From: Anastatus disparis | Lineage: Eukaryota; Arthropoda; Insecta; Hymenoptera; Eupelmidae | NCBI GenBank assembly: GCA_017163975.1 | Contig: JAFFSR010000278.1 | Location: 372,001-436,000 of the forward strand | DNA length: 64,000 nucleotides | Direction: 5' to 3' | In this document: positions 33,331 to 44,520 of the stretch, piece after piece | Position numbering within the stretch: the stretch's first letter is position 1 | Layout: the number at the start of each line of letters is the position of its first letter | Made by a program: the position numbers and the translations under genes | Notes under the pieces: model-generated | The model's input: the letters and a program-made list of their open reading frames with translations, nothing else | The model's database searches: none | Told to the model about the DNA's origin: nothing

Positions 33331-35500
33331 CTGCCAAGTGCTTTGGCGGAATGCTTTCTCATAGAGCTCTTTGAGTTTCATTATTTTTTTATATTTATTT
33401 AAATGTGATTTTAATATAAAAAAATTGTCCATCATTAATATTTATTCATTTTGTACTTTATAAATTTTGAATATATATGCTAGTTGATTGCCTTTTCAAC
33501 ATTTTGTTTGAGTTAAATGTTAGCTTTTAAAGTGTTTAATTTTGTTGACTTTAGCTAGCCTTATACATAGGTTTAAATTTATTATTTTTGTTATCTTGTG
33601 GATATCTTTTTATCACGACTAAGCTTGGTAAATCCAAGTAGTCAATTTTAGTAACGGTAATTAAATTCAGTAGTACTATTATAAATTTTCAAGAGTAACT
33701 CAGAAAACAAAAGAAGTGATCAAAAGCTACGCTAATAAAATTATTTATTTAAAACTTGGTTTATAAGGACAGTAGCAAATAACTTGTATACAAATTTTAG
33801 AGTAATTCTATCAAGTACTTTACGTAAAATGGAAAAATACTGAAATATGAAAATTTTTTAAGAAAATTTTTAAAATTTTCTAAAAAGAAAACTACGCTAA
33901 AAAGATCGGTTTATAAAAGTTATCCTTCTTTTGGCAGATGCAAATTATTCCCATGGAAACTCAAAGCAAACTCATCAATTAACTTACGTAAAATACAAAA
34001 AAAAAAATTAAAAATCGAAAATTTTTTCAAATTTTTAAAATGGCTCTATAATAAAAAAAATACACTATGAATACAAATTTTCTATAGCTTCCCGCCTAGT
34101 TATACAAAAACATAGATGGTATACAAAATTTGAAGCAAATCCATAGAGTAATTTTCGAGATCTAACTGGTTAAATAAATAACATTTTCTTTTCAAAATTT
34201 CTTTTTTAAAATTTTAAAAATGCTCTAAAATTAAAACTACGCTATGAAAATCAATTTTTGAAAATTTCCCTTCTTTTGGCAGTCGCGAATAATTTCCTGT
34301 AATTTTTAGAACAAATCTATCGAGTACTTTACGTAGAATAAAAAAAAATAAGAAAAGAAGAATCGATATTTTTTTTTAAATCTTTAAAATTCTCTAAAAT
34401 TGTAACCACGCTAAGAAAATTAGTTTCCAAAAGCTTATTTTTTCAGACAATAGCGAATTAATTGTATGAAAATTTTGGAGAAAATTTATAGTATGGTTAA
34501 CGCAAAAAAGAAAATAAATGAAAAATAAAAATTTTTTAGAAAATTTTCGAAGTGCTCTAAAATAAAAACTGCGCTGAGAAAATTAGTATTCCAAAGCTTG
34601 TTTTCTTCAGATAGTAGCGAATTATTTGCATACAAATTTTGGAGCAAATCAATCGAATGGTTTTCGTAAAATAGAAAAAAATTAAAAATAAAAATTTTTT
34701 AAAAAATTTTAAAAATGCTCTAAAATTAAAAGTGCGCTAAGAAAATAAGTTTACAAAATTTTTAATAATTTTGGCAGTCGAAATAAAGTTCCATACAAAT
34801 TTTCGAACAAATTCTTCGAGTAGTTTACGTAAAATACAAAAAAAATGAAAAATCGAAATTTTTTAAAAATTCTTAAAATGATTCTAAAAAAAAAACTGCG
34901 CTAAGAAAACCAATTCCCAATAGCTTCCGCACCAGTTCATCAAAAAATTGAATTGTATGGGAAATTTGAAGTAAATCCATCGAGTAGTTTTTAAGATTTT
35001 ATTGGCTTAATAAATAGAAACATTTTTTTCAAAAATTTCAAAATGCTCTAAAATTAAAACTGAGCTAAGAAAATCAGTTTTTAAAAATTTATTTTATCCG
35101 CGCAATCAGAAATAAATTCCATGCGAATTTTGAAGCAAATTCATTGAGTAGTAAACAAAAAAAAACCAAAAAACGAAAAATCGAATTTTTTTTTTTTTTT
35201 TTAAAAAAACTTTAAAATGAAAACTAAGCTGGAAGAACCAAATTATCAATAGCTTCCCAGCAAGTTAATCACAAAACTAAATTCCATGCAAAATTAGAAG
35301 CAAATCCATCGAGTAGTTCTCGAGATACAGTTTACTAACTGAATTCATACATCCACACACACACACACACACACACACATACATACAGACATTTTCTGGA
35401 AACCACTTTTTTCGACTCACCGAGTTCAAATATGTACAAATTAATGAAAAAATAGAAAAAAATTTTTTTTACCGATACAATGCTTTCTCTATGAGAAAGC
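33331..35500 (+). mobile_element. SatE copy 1: 2.2 kb element carrying a ~165-base satellite
   Basis: Inserted in the left arm of PalH. AAAACG flanks both sides (33325-33330 and 35501-35506), and the right arm at 41002-41007 shows the single uninterrupted site. It starts CTGCCAAGTGCTTTGGCGG and ends with the hairpin GCTTTCTCTATGAGAAAGC. The middle holds about ten tandem units at ~165-base spacing (CGAGTAGTTTACGTAAAAT-type words near 33795, 33960, 34126, 34308, 34470, 34634, 34797, 34960, 35128 and 35290), then a (CA)n run at about 35352-35380. No protein is encoded. Confidence 0.85.
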
Positions 35501-37966
35501 AAAACGTAGCTAGTTCTGTAATTTTTTCCTGCTAAATAAAAAATATTAAAGATTGAAAAAAATTATTATAAATTATAGTTGTTTTTTATTCTCACTCAAT
35601 TGCGAATAATAAAACCTTTTTTGTTCTTTAAAAAAAAGGTTAAAAAAAGACATTTTTAACTCATTTAATAAAAATAGAAAATAAATATGAATAAATCTAA
35701 TTTCATTTGAGAAAAGTAAAATAATAAATAAATCTGAAAAAATAAATAATTTCACGAATGTAAACTTTATTAAAGCGCATTTTAAATAAAAATTACATTG
35801 AATATCATTAATATTTTAAAAATTGGACTTTTTCTTCTTTCTTTTATTAAATATCATATTTTTATAATATCATTGATTTTTATTTCCAAAACAAAAAAAT
35901 TGTTTTAACAAATATAATAATTTATGTTCTCACAAGACAGATTAAATAAAATTTTCATTACATTTTAAATAGCTTAATTCTTTTAGTCTCTTAAAAACTG
36001 GCATTTTCTAAACTTATATAGGAGCTTGATAACATTATTTTCAATTTATTTAATAAAAATTCGAAATAAAATGTTGATAAACATCATTTTATTTTAGACA
36101 CATAAAAAAATGAAGAAATGCTTTTATTAAAAGTACATTAATATCAGTATATCCTTTTTAATATCATTTCTTAGTATAACAGGAAATATCTTGATATCAG
36201 GTTTTAAATATCTTTTTATTGAATTAACTGAATATAAATTTATAATGTCGATAATTTGATTTGGGAAAAATGAAACTTTACGAAACCTTGCTAATTTCAC
36301 GGAGTGCGTGTTTTAAATGAAAATGACTTTAAATTCTATTTTATTTTTAAAAATTTTACATTGAATTTTAAAATTTCCAAAAATTAAAAAATAGATTTCA
36401 ATTTTTTTTTTGTATTTATTACAATGATTCAAAACTTTGAACCATAATATGAAAAACATTTAAAATTTTTTTCAGTTTTATAATTAATTAGGCAAAAATT
36501 GTATCTATGTTTTTAATGTTTAAAAATAGCAGTTGATTTATTAAATATATATTTTTTTATGTTTTGACGTTTATTTTATCTTTTTAAAATATATTTTTTA
36601 CTGTTATTTAGGATGAATGTAATAAAATGCATGAATACTTTATTATATCATAAATAATGTATTTAAATACAATATTCCAAAAAAATGAAGAAATAAATTA
36701 TTCAAATAATCAAAATTTAATCATAAAAACGATGTGCAGCATGCAACGTGTTCGTCCTTAAAATGCTCATTTTACTAATTTTGTTATTTAATAATCAAAA
36801 CCGTTTAGATAATTAAAAAAATTAAGTTTGGGGCAAGAAAGCGATAAAAATATGTTATTTGGTTTAAAGAAAAAACGTACAATAGCTGTGTTGCCTAAAT
36901 TTTAGGGTACGTTGCAACAATTAAAAATTTTTCCAAGTTAAAATCTTATGCTTTGCCTTTTTTTATTAAAAAAAATTAATAATATGCTTAAAAATAAAAT
37001 TTGATACAATACAATAAGAAATATTTTTGACAAAAAATATTGACCTACAATACAGCCGTTTAAAATAAAATAACTGTCAACTGCAAGCATTTTCTAAGCA
37101 TGTGCTAATTAACGCTTTTTAAACATAAAATTTTTAATTCAGACTTACTGTTCTTTGCATCACAAGTATTAAAAAATTAAAGCTTTTTTCATATCCCCAA
37201 ACGCTGTTAAATGCAGAATTTGAATACAAAAAAAATTTTAAATAAAAAATTTTTTTAATAATAAATATTAACAATAAAAATTTTAAAAACTTTTTTTTAA
37301 ATATAGATTATTTTCTTAATTTGAATGTAATGAAAATTTTTATTTGATATTTATTTTATCTTCTCTTTTTAAATTCTTCTTTATTTTATAGATCCATTTC
37401 ATATAAGTAATTTGTGGAATTGATTATTCTGACAGATTTTCTTTTAGAATTGTAGCCAAAGCTCATTTATTTTGATTTTTATGAAGTAATAAAAACATTG
37501 TATTTTATATATTTTGAAGATAATACGTTTATAAATATAATATAGTTATATAACGTTTATAAATATAATTTATAAATAGATCAAATAAATTTATGCATAA
37601 CATTTAAAAAGAATTTATAAAATATTAATTAAATTCTAAACATAAATAAATTAATAATATACTTAAAGAGAGTATGTAATTTGAAAATTGTTCAAAACCT
37701 TATGAGAAACATGTTTCATAATAGAAAATGTTAAATAGAAAGTATTAAAACATAATAATAAAATAAAAATGTTTAAGACATTAATAATAAATCTAAAATA
37801 GCATAAAAAAAATAAATGTTCTTGAATAAAGTTCAGAATTTGGCATTTTTTAACGAAAGGGATAATATGTTTTGAATAAACATTATATAGAGTTTAAATT
37901 AAGTTCACAAAAATCTTACAAAAAGAATTACGAAATTTAATTTGAATGAAAAATTTTCAAATGAAC

Positions 37967-38632
37967 GAGGAGAAGAAAGGTCCCTATCTTCGGAAAACGA
38001 ATTTGGTTGAAACTAAAGAATCTGATTTTTTATGAAAAAAATTAAATGAAAAAAGGTTCCGGATATAAAAATACCGATATTTCATAAAAAATATAGTGAA
38101 AAGAAACGCTTATCGGAATTTGAATAGCCAAACAGCTAAAATTCTTACTACAAAATGTGTGATAGATCAAAGAAAGTACTTAAATATATTAATTTAAGCT
38201 ATATTGCATCAAAAAAGGTTATGTAGTTCAAAAGTTACGAATTACAAACGATCAAAATATACAAGTGAAATAGAGTAAAAAAATTTATCATATATTATAT
38301 GCTAAAACTATTAACTAATATGTAATAATTTTCAATTAAGCATAACTTTTTAATCACATTAAGCTTTTTTAAGCTAATAAGGCTTAAATTAAAGTATTTA
38401 ATTTGTACTTTTTTAATATTTTATACATTTTTCTGTAAGATTTTTAGTTATCCGATCATTTAAGTTCTTACGACAACTTCTTTTCATTATATTATTGAAA
38501 AATGTGTATATCTTTGTCTCTGAAATCTATTTAAGCAAAAGAAAAAATACGGGTTAATTTTTTTCATCACTCAATCATATCTTGTAGTTTTAACCGAATT
38601 TGTTTCTTGAAGGTGGAGATGATTTCTCCTTA
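37967..38632. mobile_element. PalD2 copy d, old, at the axis of PalH
   Basis: The left arm GAGGAGAAG ... ACGAATTTGGTTGAAAC and the right arm GTTTTAACCGAATTTGTTTC are inverted, followed by TTTCTCCTTATGAG. Internal words (GCTATATTGCATCAAAAAAG, AGTTCAAAAGTTAC) match the younger copy at 52647-53359. It is more diverged than the PalH outer arms. Confidence 0.75.
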
Positions 38633-41600
38633 TGAGTAGGCTTTGATCATTAATTATTTAAATATGAAAAAAATATTTATACGTAAGATATAATTGCCTA
38701 ATTAATTATTACAAGTACTTTGAATGAACTTTCAGTTTAAAATTTCAAAATTTTTTTTTTGTATTATATTTGTATATTTGTTAGAAAAAATTTATAGTAT
38801 TGGAAAAATTTCAAATTTAGTAAATGTTTAGGTGCAATATCAATATAATTAACATTTTATTTAAAAAAATACAACAAAATAACGTTTACCACATACATTT
38901 AAAACTGTTTTAATAATAAAATTATCAGTAAATTATTTTTTTACATATCGTCGGCTTGGATTAAAATTCGGCTACTTCAAAAAAGTTTTTAGGTAAATTT
39001 TAAAATGAAAATTTCAATAAAAAAATTTATAAAGAATATAAATTTTTTTAATAATGAAATGTATAATTTCTATGTAATGAGACATTTTGAATAATGAAGT
39101 ACATATATTTAATGTAAATTTGACGAAAATTTTTTTTGTTTCAAAGCATACAAAAATTTTACGTTAAGTTTACGTACTTATGTGATACGATTTCCAATGA
39201 AAATAATTTTCACAAATTACACAAAACAATGCAATACTATCAAATATATTATTTTCAAATTTTATTAAATCATATTTGAAAAGTAACTAAACAAATCCAT
39301 CTTTAAAAAATTAAACGAATACATTTTATTTTTCAGTTAACTTTATAATATTATAAGAAGCTTTGAAAAAATTGTAATGCATTCTTTTTAGTGAATACTT
39401 TAAAATACCTACTTTTTTGGATTTTCTTACGACATTTCTTTCTAAATATACAATAGTTTTTTTGCAACAGGTTTTTTTTTAGATTTTCATTTAGTTCGAT
39501 AACACATAGCAAATTTATAAGCAGTATTATAACTACATTTTTTTGTAATTATAAAAATTAAACCATTATTTTAATAAATATTTTTTTAACACCAATGGTA
39601 TTTAGCGTAATTTTTATTTTATGCGCTTTGATGAAGTTGACAACACTTTTTAAAAAATATGCTTAATTCTTCCTAAAACATTCCTTAATTCTTTTATTTA
39701 TTCTTTTACTATTTTTTTATTCATTTTAAGTTAAATTTTTGTTAAATTAATAAAAAAAATAATAAAAATATTTAATTTACATAACCATAATAAACGATTT
39801 AAACATATAATAAACAATTCGGAATTGATTTTTAAAGATACATTTAATAATTTTTTAATATTTTTTAATTGGAAGAGATGTTTCCCTTCATCTGTCATTC
39901 TTAATTTTTTCTCATAAAGTTTTAAAGATTTAAAAATCATATACATTTTGTTAATAGTCAGATAGCTCCTCCATCAGCTATAATTTGTTGTTTATTAAAA
40001 AGGCGGATAATCTTTTGAAACTTTAAATGAGTTTTTATTTCATATGTTATTACTGTAAATTTTCAAATAGCCTCGCCGATCATTTCTTTAAGATAATCTC
40101 ATCTAAAGAATGACCACTTTGGGTCTCAATAAACTGTTAATTAATAAAATCAGTATTGTGTGTTTATTTAAAATTCATATAATTTCAGCTTGATGAACCG
40201 TTCAGCTCTTTATTATTAAAGTACTAATTTGCATGACATTTTCAATTTTTGAAGTAATTTTATTACAAAATAGTAATTAACGGAACGAGCAGTCAGATAA
40301 GATGCAAAATAATTATTTTTCTGAAAGAATTTTCAATTTTTCTTAAATAATTAATCTCTGTGTAACATAAATTTAAAAAGCGTTTATGTATTTTGTGAAA
40401 AATTGAGATTTTTCGTCTTTTAAAGTTTGTAACTGTTGAAATAAAATGTTATTTTTTAAAACTTAATTAAAAAGAATGTTATCATGCCCCTATATAACTT
40501 TAGAAAATGTCACTTTTTAACGGACAAAAATAATTCAACTATTCAAAATTTAGTCAAAATTTTGTTTAGTCAAAACTGAAAATTATTACGTTCGTTAAAG
40601 AGAATCATCAATTTTTTTGTTTTGGAAATAAAAATCAATGATATTATAAAATATGATATTTAATAAAAGAAAGAAGAAAAAGTCCAATTGTTAAAATATT
40701 AATGATATTCAATGTAATTTTTAATTAAAATGCGCTTTAATAAAGTTTATATTCGTGAAATTATTTATTTTTTCAGATTCATTTATTATTTTACTTTTCT
40801 CAAATGAAATTAGATTTATCCATATTTATTTTCTATTTTTATTAAATGAGTTAAAAATGTCTTTTTTTAACCTTTTTTTAAAGAACAAAAAGGTTTTATT
40901 ATTCGCAATTGAGTGAGAATAAAAAACAACTATAATTTATAATAATTTTTTTCAATCTTTAATATTTTTTATTTAGCAGGAAAAAATTACAGAACTAGCT
41001 ACGTTTTTATTTCATATTGAAATAAGTTATATATCCATGTAATATTGACAATAAAATTTTTTTCTATCCCTATCTGTAAATATATTTTTTTATATTTTTG
41101 AAATAAAATAGAATTTAAGGTCTTAAATAAATTTTAAATTTTATTTTTTCCGCTATAAAAATTGATTATAAAAATATATAATATTCAAAAATAAAACATA
41201 AAAAAAAAATAGGAGGAACATCGGGTTTGAACTTGGCAAAATTAGAATAACGGCGAGGTGCGTAAAAACTTAGTGACCACAGCCACCGCATACATTAGTT
41301 CAAAAGAGTAAAAAGTTACATATGTTCATCGCCCCCCAAAAGATTTTATTTATTATTATTTATTTGTTTGATTACCTTAATGATTTTTATTATAAAATAT
41401 GTATCTGTTTTAAATGAAAATAAATCAACAAATTTTCGGGACGGTTAATCGCATTGAAATAAAGCTATAAAGTATCGCGGCGAAAACAAGCTAAAGCGGG
41501 TTTGCCGTAAGTTATACCTACGCCACTGGAAGCCGCGTGTTTAGTGTGTTTGTCTCCTCCCCTCTCGCTTGCTTCTCTACGCGCGTGTAGACGTGGAGGG

Positions 41601-41755
41601 GCTTTGCGCGTATAGTTCCGGAATCGCCGCAAGGATCGTCATGATCGAATTCGGCACGTTTTATTAACACGGCATTGGCAATCTCTACTTATCTCTGCAT
41701 TTACTCAAAGTTTTAATCTTTGAACATCACAAATTCAAAGTAAATAGGGAAAGCC

Positions 41756-41785
41756 GTAGCGCTCACTTGCCGTAAGGAGCGCTAC
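41756..41785. other. Small perfect hairpin GTAGCGCTC
   Basis: GTAGCGCTC and GAGCGCTAC are perfect inverted 9-mers around a 12-base loop, in a locally GC-rich patch just outside PalH. Function unknown. Confidence 0.6.
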
Positions 41786-41799
41786 CGCGCTCCCTGATA

Positions 41800-42059
41800 T
41801 ACGATGCCAAAGTTTCAAAAATGATTTTATTTTACAACAACAAAGTTTATTTTTTTCAGTTTCATACTTAGAATTGATTCACTAAAACATAATTATAATT
41901 TTTATTTTTTATCTAAATTTATTGTCAATTGTCTGCAAAAAAATGTAAATGTTTCAGATAATATTCACTGTTTTGTTGCAGAACATTGGCAATTAATTTG
42001 AATAAAAATAAAAAATTGTTGTTGTAGAATAAAATCATTTTGGAAACTTTGGCACCGTA
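41800..42059. mobile_element. PalP: TA-flanked 260-base element with ~50-base inverted ends
   Basis: The left end TACGATGCCAAAGTTTC, then AAAATGATTTTATTTTAC, pairs with the right end. TA lies outside both ends. The interior is unpaired and AT-rich. Fits a mariner-type MITE. Confidence 0.8.
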
Positions 42060-42282
42060 TATTATAATTACATTAGATTTGTGCAAATGTTATAAAATTA
42101 AAAATGTTATAACTTATTAATAATTCATGATATTTGAATAAAACAAGGTTCGAAATGATTGTTTTAATATTATCTAATAAGTTACTAAGATTAAAATCTA
42201 ATAAATACTTTCTATAAAAAGATGTAAACAATTATCGAAAAAACTGTTTTTTGGCACATACTGTATAGCCAATACACCCTTA
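42060..42282. other. Anonymous AT-rich DNA
   Basis: Nothing recognised. Confidence 0.4.
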
Positions 42283-42576
42283 AAGAGAATGAATTCTTAT
42301 CATATTTTTTCATTGATTTAAATGCAATTGAGTAAAATAAATTCTTAATTTCTAATGATATGATTTGTGTTTAAACAATTTTTTATGCATATTGTAACTT
42401 TAATTAATCCTTTTTTATAAAAATATAAAAATTCAATTTAGTACGGAACTTCAATATCAAAATTCATAAGTTGAGGCAATTCTTTTTCATTCTAAAATTG
42501 GCTTTTTTTATACATAATAATATAATATATTAAAATTCAACTGAGCGACGTTAGGAGCAAGGTAAATTACGCTAGT
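42283..42576 (+). repeat. Repeat R3 copy b (5'-truncated)
   Basis: Matches the end of R3 copies a and c (ATGCAATTGAGTAAAATAAA, then GAGCGACGTTAGGAGCAAGG) and ends at GCTAGT. It lacks the left half. Confidence 0.65.
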
Positions 42577-42592
42577 TTCTTTAATTAAATTT

Positions 42593-42760
42593 AAAAGCAA
42601 TAACCCAAATACCAAAGTATCCCGTAGAGGAGTATTTATGTATTTGGATCGTTGTTTTTAGATTCAACTAAAGGAAAATTTTTTTAAATATTCGAATCAT
42701 TTAAAAGCAATAACCCAAAGACCCAAGTACCCCACAGAGGGGTATTTGGGTCTTTCTCAT
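42593..42760. repeat. 110-base tandem duplication with hairpins
   Basis: AAAAGCAATAACCCAAA begins at 42593 and again at 42703. Each copy contains a hairpin. The second is almost perfect: AAAGACCCAAGTACCCC (42717-42733), a 5-base loop, then the complement (42739-42755) with one G-T pair. The first copy is decayed. Confidence 0.75.
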
Positions 42761-42789
42761 CCTCATTCTCAAAAAGATAATCTATCTAT

Positions 42790-43105
42790 TTATCGTACGC
42801 GAAGCTAGGAAAACTTTTACGTTTACGAATACAATATTTCTTTAGTTTCGCGCATAAAAAAAAAAAAAACGTATGCGAAAGGGATTATCAGTGTACCACA
42901 GTCGCACGCAAAAGAGTTTGTCAGCATGTCACCAAATTCGCATGCGAATTAATGTGTCAGTTCGCAAACGAAATTATCGGTTCCAAGTTCCATTGAGCGC
43001 GAAAACTTCGCTTCTACGCACTTTCGCACGCGAAAAAATTTTAAAATATTTTATAGCACTGCGTGTCATAATTTCGCACTTTTGCCACGCTTTCCCGGGA
43101 CAAAA
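42790..43105. other. Cluster of TTCGC/GCGAA motifs
   Basis: A GC-richer stretch in which short words of the type TACGCGAA, TTCGCATGCGAA, TTCGCAAACGAA and TCGCACGCGAAA recur at least eight times on both strands. A 78-codon frame spans it without recognisable domains. It may be a decayed repeat or a protein-binding array; function unknown. Confidence 0.4.
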
Positions 43106-43220
43106 ATAGCCTATTTTTCAACAATGAAAAAAAAGAACTGTGAAAAATTTTTAACTTTTTTATACGGTTCAATTAAGAAAGACTAAATTTGTATTTTTCT
43201 TTCACTCGGTAGGCAATTAA

Positions 43221-43504
43221 GTTTTTTGGACTTTATTTCGGCTTTCACGAGCGTAGAAATAAGCTGGTTCTCTATACGAGATTCATTTATATCATTAATC
43301 CCCCGGTGGTGCAATTGGTAGCGCAACTGCCCGGTATGCAGGAGGTTATGGGTTCAAATCCCATCTAGGGCATCAATTTTTTTCCAGTTTTTCGTAATCA
43401 GACACATTGCGCCCGGTGTAACCCGGGCATAAAAAGCGGTGTTCTTGTATGGAGAACAAGCTTATTTTTACGCTCACGGGAGCCGAAATAAAGTCTAAAA
43501 AACT
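43221..43504. mobile_element. PalM: TTAA-flanked hairpin element carrying a tRNA-like unit
   Basis: The left arm GTTTTTTGGACTTTATTTCG, then GAGCGTAGAAATAAGCTGG (43221-43280), pairs with the right arm 43440-43504. TTAA lies at both outer edges (43217-43220 and 43505-43508). The loop of about 150 bases holds the tRNA-like sequence and a second short hairpin GCCCGGTGTAACCCGGGC. Confidence 0.82.
43300..43372 (+). tRNA. tRNA-like Pol III unit (pseudo-tRNA, anticodon position GGT)
   Basis: Cloverleaf can be drawn. The D-arm GTGC/GCGC encloses AATTGGTA. The anticodon stem CTGC/GCAG has a 7-base loop CCGGTAT, placing GGT at the anticodon. The T-arm ATGGG/CCCAT is perfect around TTCAAAT. The A box TGGTGCAATTGG and the B box GGTTCAAATCC (one change from consensus) are present, and a run of seven T follows at 43377-43383. 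The acceptor stem CCCCCGG against CTAGGGC is poor, and position 33 is C instead of T, so a working tRNA is doubtful. It sits in the loop of PalM. It is best read as a tRNA-derived Pol III promoter captured by a hairpin element. Confidence 0.6.
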
Positions 43505-43509
43505 TTAAG

Positions 43510-44008
43510 GAAGACTAATTTTAGATGTGCCTTAACACTTGATCAACAAGGAACGTTAGTATTATAAGCAATAATTTGATGTCTTGATTATTTTATAGAG
43601 TTTTCATTGACAATTATAAGGTTTAGATTATTTCAACTAATTTATATTAACAATTTTAAAATTAAATAACAATTATAAGCAAGTAAAATACAAGTAAAAC
43701 TAAAATTGATAGTAGCGTAACATGCAAAGCGAAGAGATATAGTCATTTCGGCGTTGTATTATAAAATGCTCTGGGGAATCCCCTATTACTACGCACGAGT
43801 GCTATTACCATACTATACATAAGCTACCCCTTAACCGCTTCTACGACGCTAATACATACGTGAAACAAAATTTAAATTTATGATTTTATACAAGATGATT
43901 TTAACAAACAATATCACATAATATCAATTATATTGATTAAAATTAATTATTATTATACATTTTAAGTTTATTTTTCAAATTATAATTTTTAAAAATCTTT
44001 CTTGATTT
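43510..44008. other. Anonymous AT-rich DNA
   Basis: No gene recognised. A GC patch (CTCTGGGGAATCCCC, with GGGGA/TCCCC inverted) lies near 43770. Confidence 0.45.
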
Positions 44009-44022
44009 ATCATTCACGGAGT

Positions 44023-44373
44023 AGAGAGCGTGGTGGCGTAATATGTAGAGCTCTTGCCTCGAACGCGGAGGGCATGGGTTCGAATCCTGGCCAAGTACCT
44101 CTAATTTTTTTTCGAAAGAAAGTGTATGTGCTATTTATATTGCGACTCTTAAAAAATCCGACCTTATTGAGTATCGGTTGATTGTTGGTCACAAAAGTGG
44201 CTGACCATTCATCGGTAGTTAAAGTTTTCCGGATGATGGGTCTGACAATCTAGCCTGATGTAATGTGTTAAACGGGAACCGGGCTAGGCTCCCTCGACAT
44301 CACCATATAAAAAAGGTTAACATATAGAGGACAATATCCTTTATATGTTAATCTTTTTATTTAAAAAAAAAAA
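44023..44373 (+). mobile_element. tRNA-headed retroposon (SINE-like), 351 bases
   Basis: The head contains A box TGGCGTAATATG (44034-44045) and B box GGTTCGAATCC (44077-44087). A unique body and a terminal A-run (about 44361-44374) follow. ATCATTCACGGAGT lies on both sides (44009-44022 and 44374-44387), looking like a 14-base target duplication. Caution: ATCATTCACGG-like words recur further right near 44427 and 44490, so a local tandem repeat could mimic the duplication. A run of eight T right after the head (about 44105-44112) would be expected to stop Pol III before the body, which is unusual for a SINE. Confidence 0.65.
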
Positions 44374-44520
44374 ATCATTCACGGAGTGTTTAGTTTTGGC
44401 TCATATATAGTTTTCGTTTTTTTTTAACTCATCATTCACGGAACGCCTAGTATTTGGTTTTTTACAGTTTTTGTTTTTATTTTTTGAACTATCATTCGTG
44501 AAGTGCAAAGTTTATGCTTG
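44374..44520. repeat. ~65-base tandem repeat (ATCATTCACGG)
   Basis: Three diverged units starting ATCATTCACGGAGTG, ATCATTCACGGAACG and ATCATTCGTGAAGTG, each followed by a TTTT-rich half. Confidence 0.7.

Larger units (their letters stand above)
32619..41697. mobile_element. PalH: 9.1 kb inverted-repeat element with ~1.1 kb arms
   Basis: Terminal inverted repeats start CAGAGATTAGTAGAGAT and end ATCTCTACTTATCTCTG. CATTTAC lies directly outside both ends (32612-32618 and 41698-41704). The left arm (32619-33330 then 35507-35903, once SatE is removed) pairs almost without mismatch with 40609-41697. Beyond that boundary the inward sequences still resemble each other inversely (for example ATTTTCTAAACTTATATAGG near 36010) but are strongly diverged. 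The core holds a decayed PalD2 copy (37967-38632) on the axis. The CAGAG ends and 7-8 base duplication suggest a hAT-like non-autonomous element. No transposase is visible in the interior. Confidence 0.85.

Noticed and set aside
42873..43109. 78-codon frame in GC-richer DNA
   Set aside because: No domain, no start context and no conservation evidence; composition follows the TTCGC cluster.
44010..44192. Minus-strand 60-codon frame with WPGFEPMPSAFEARALH
   Set aside because: This is the usual antisense translation of a tRNA-like head, not a protein.
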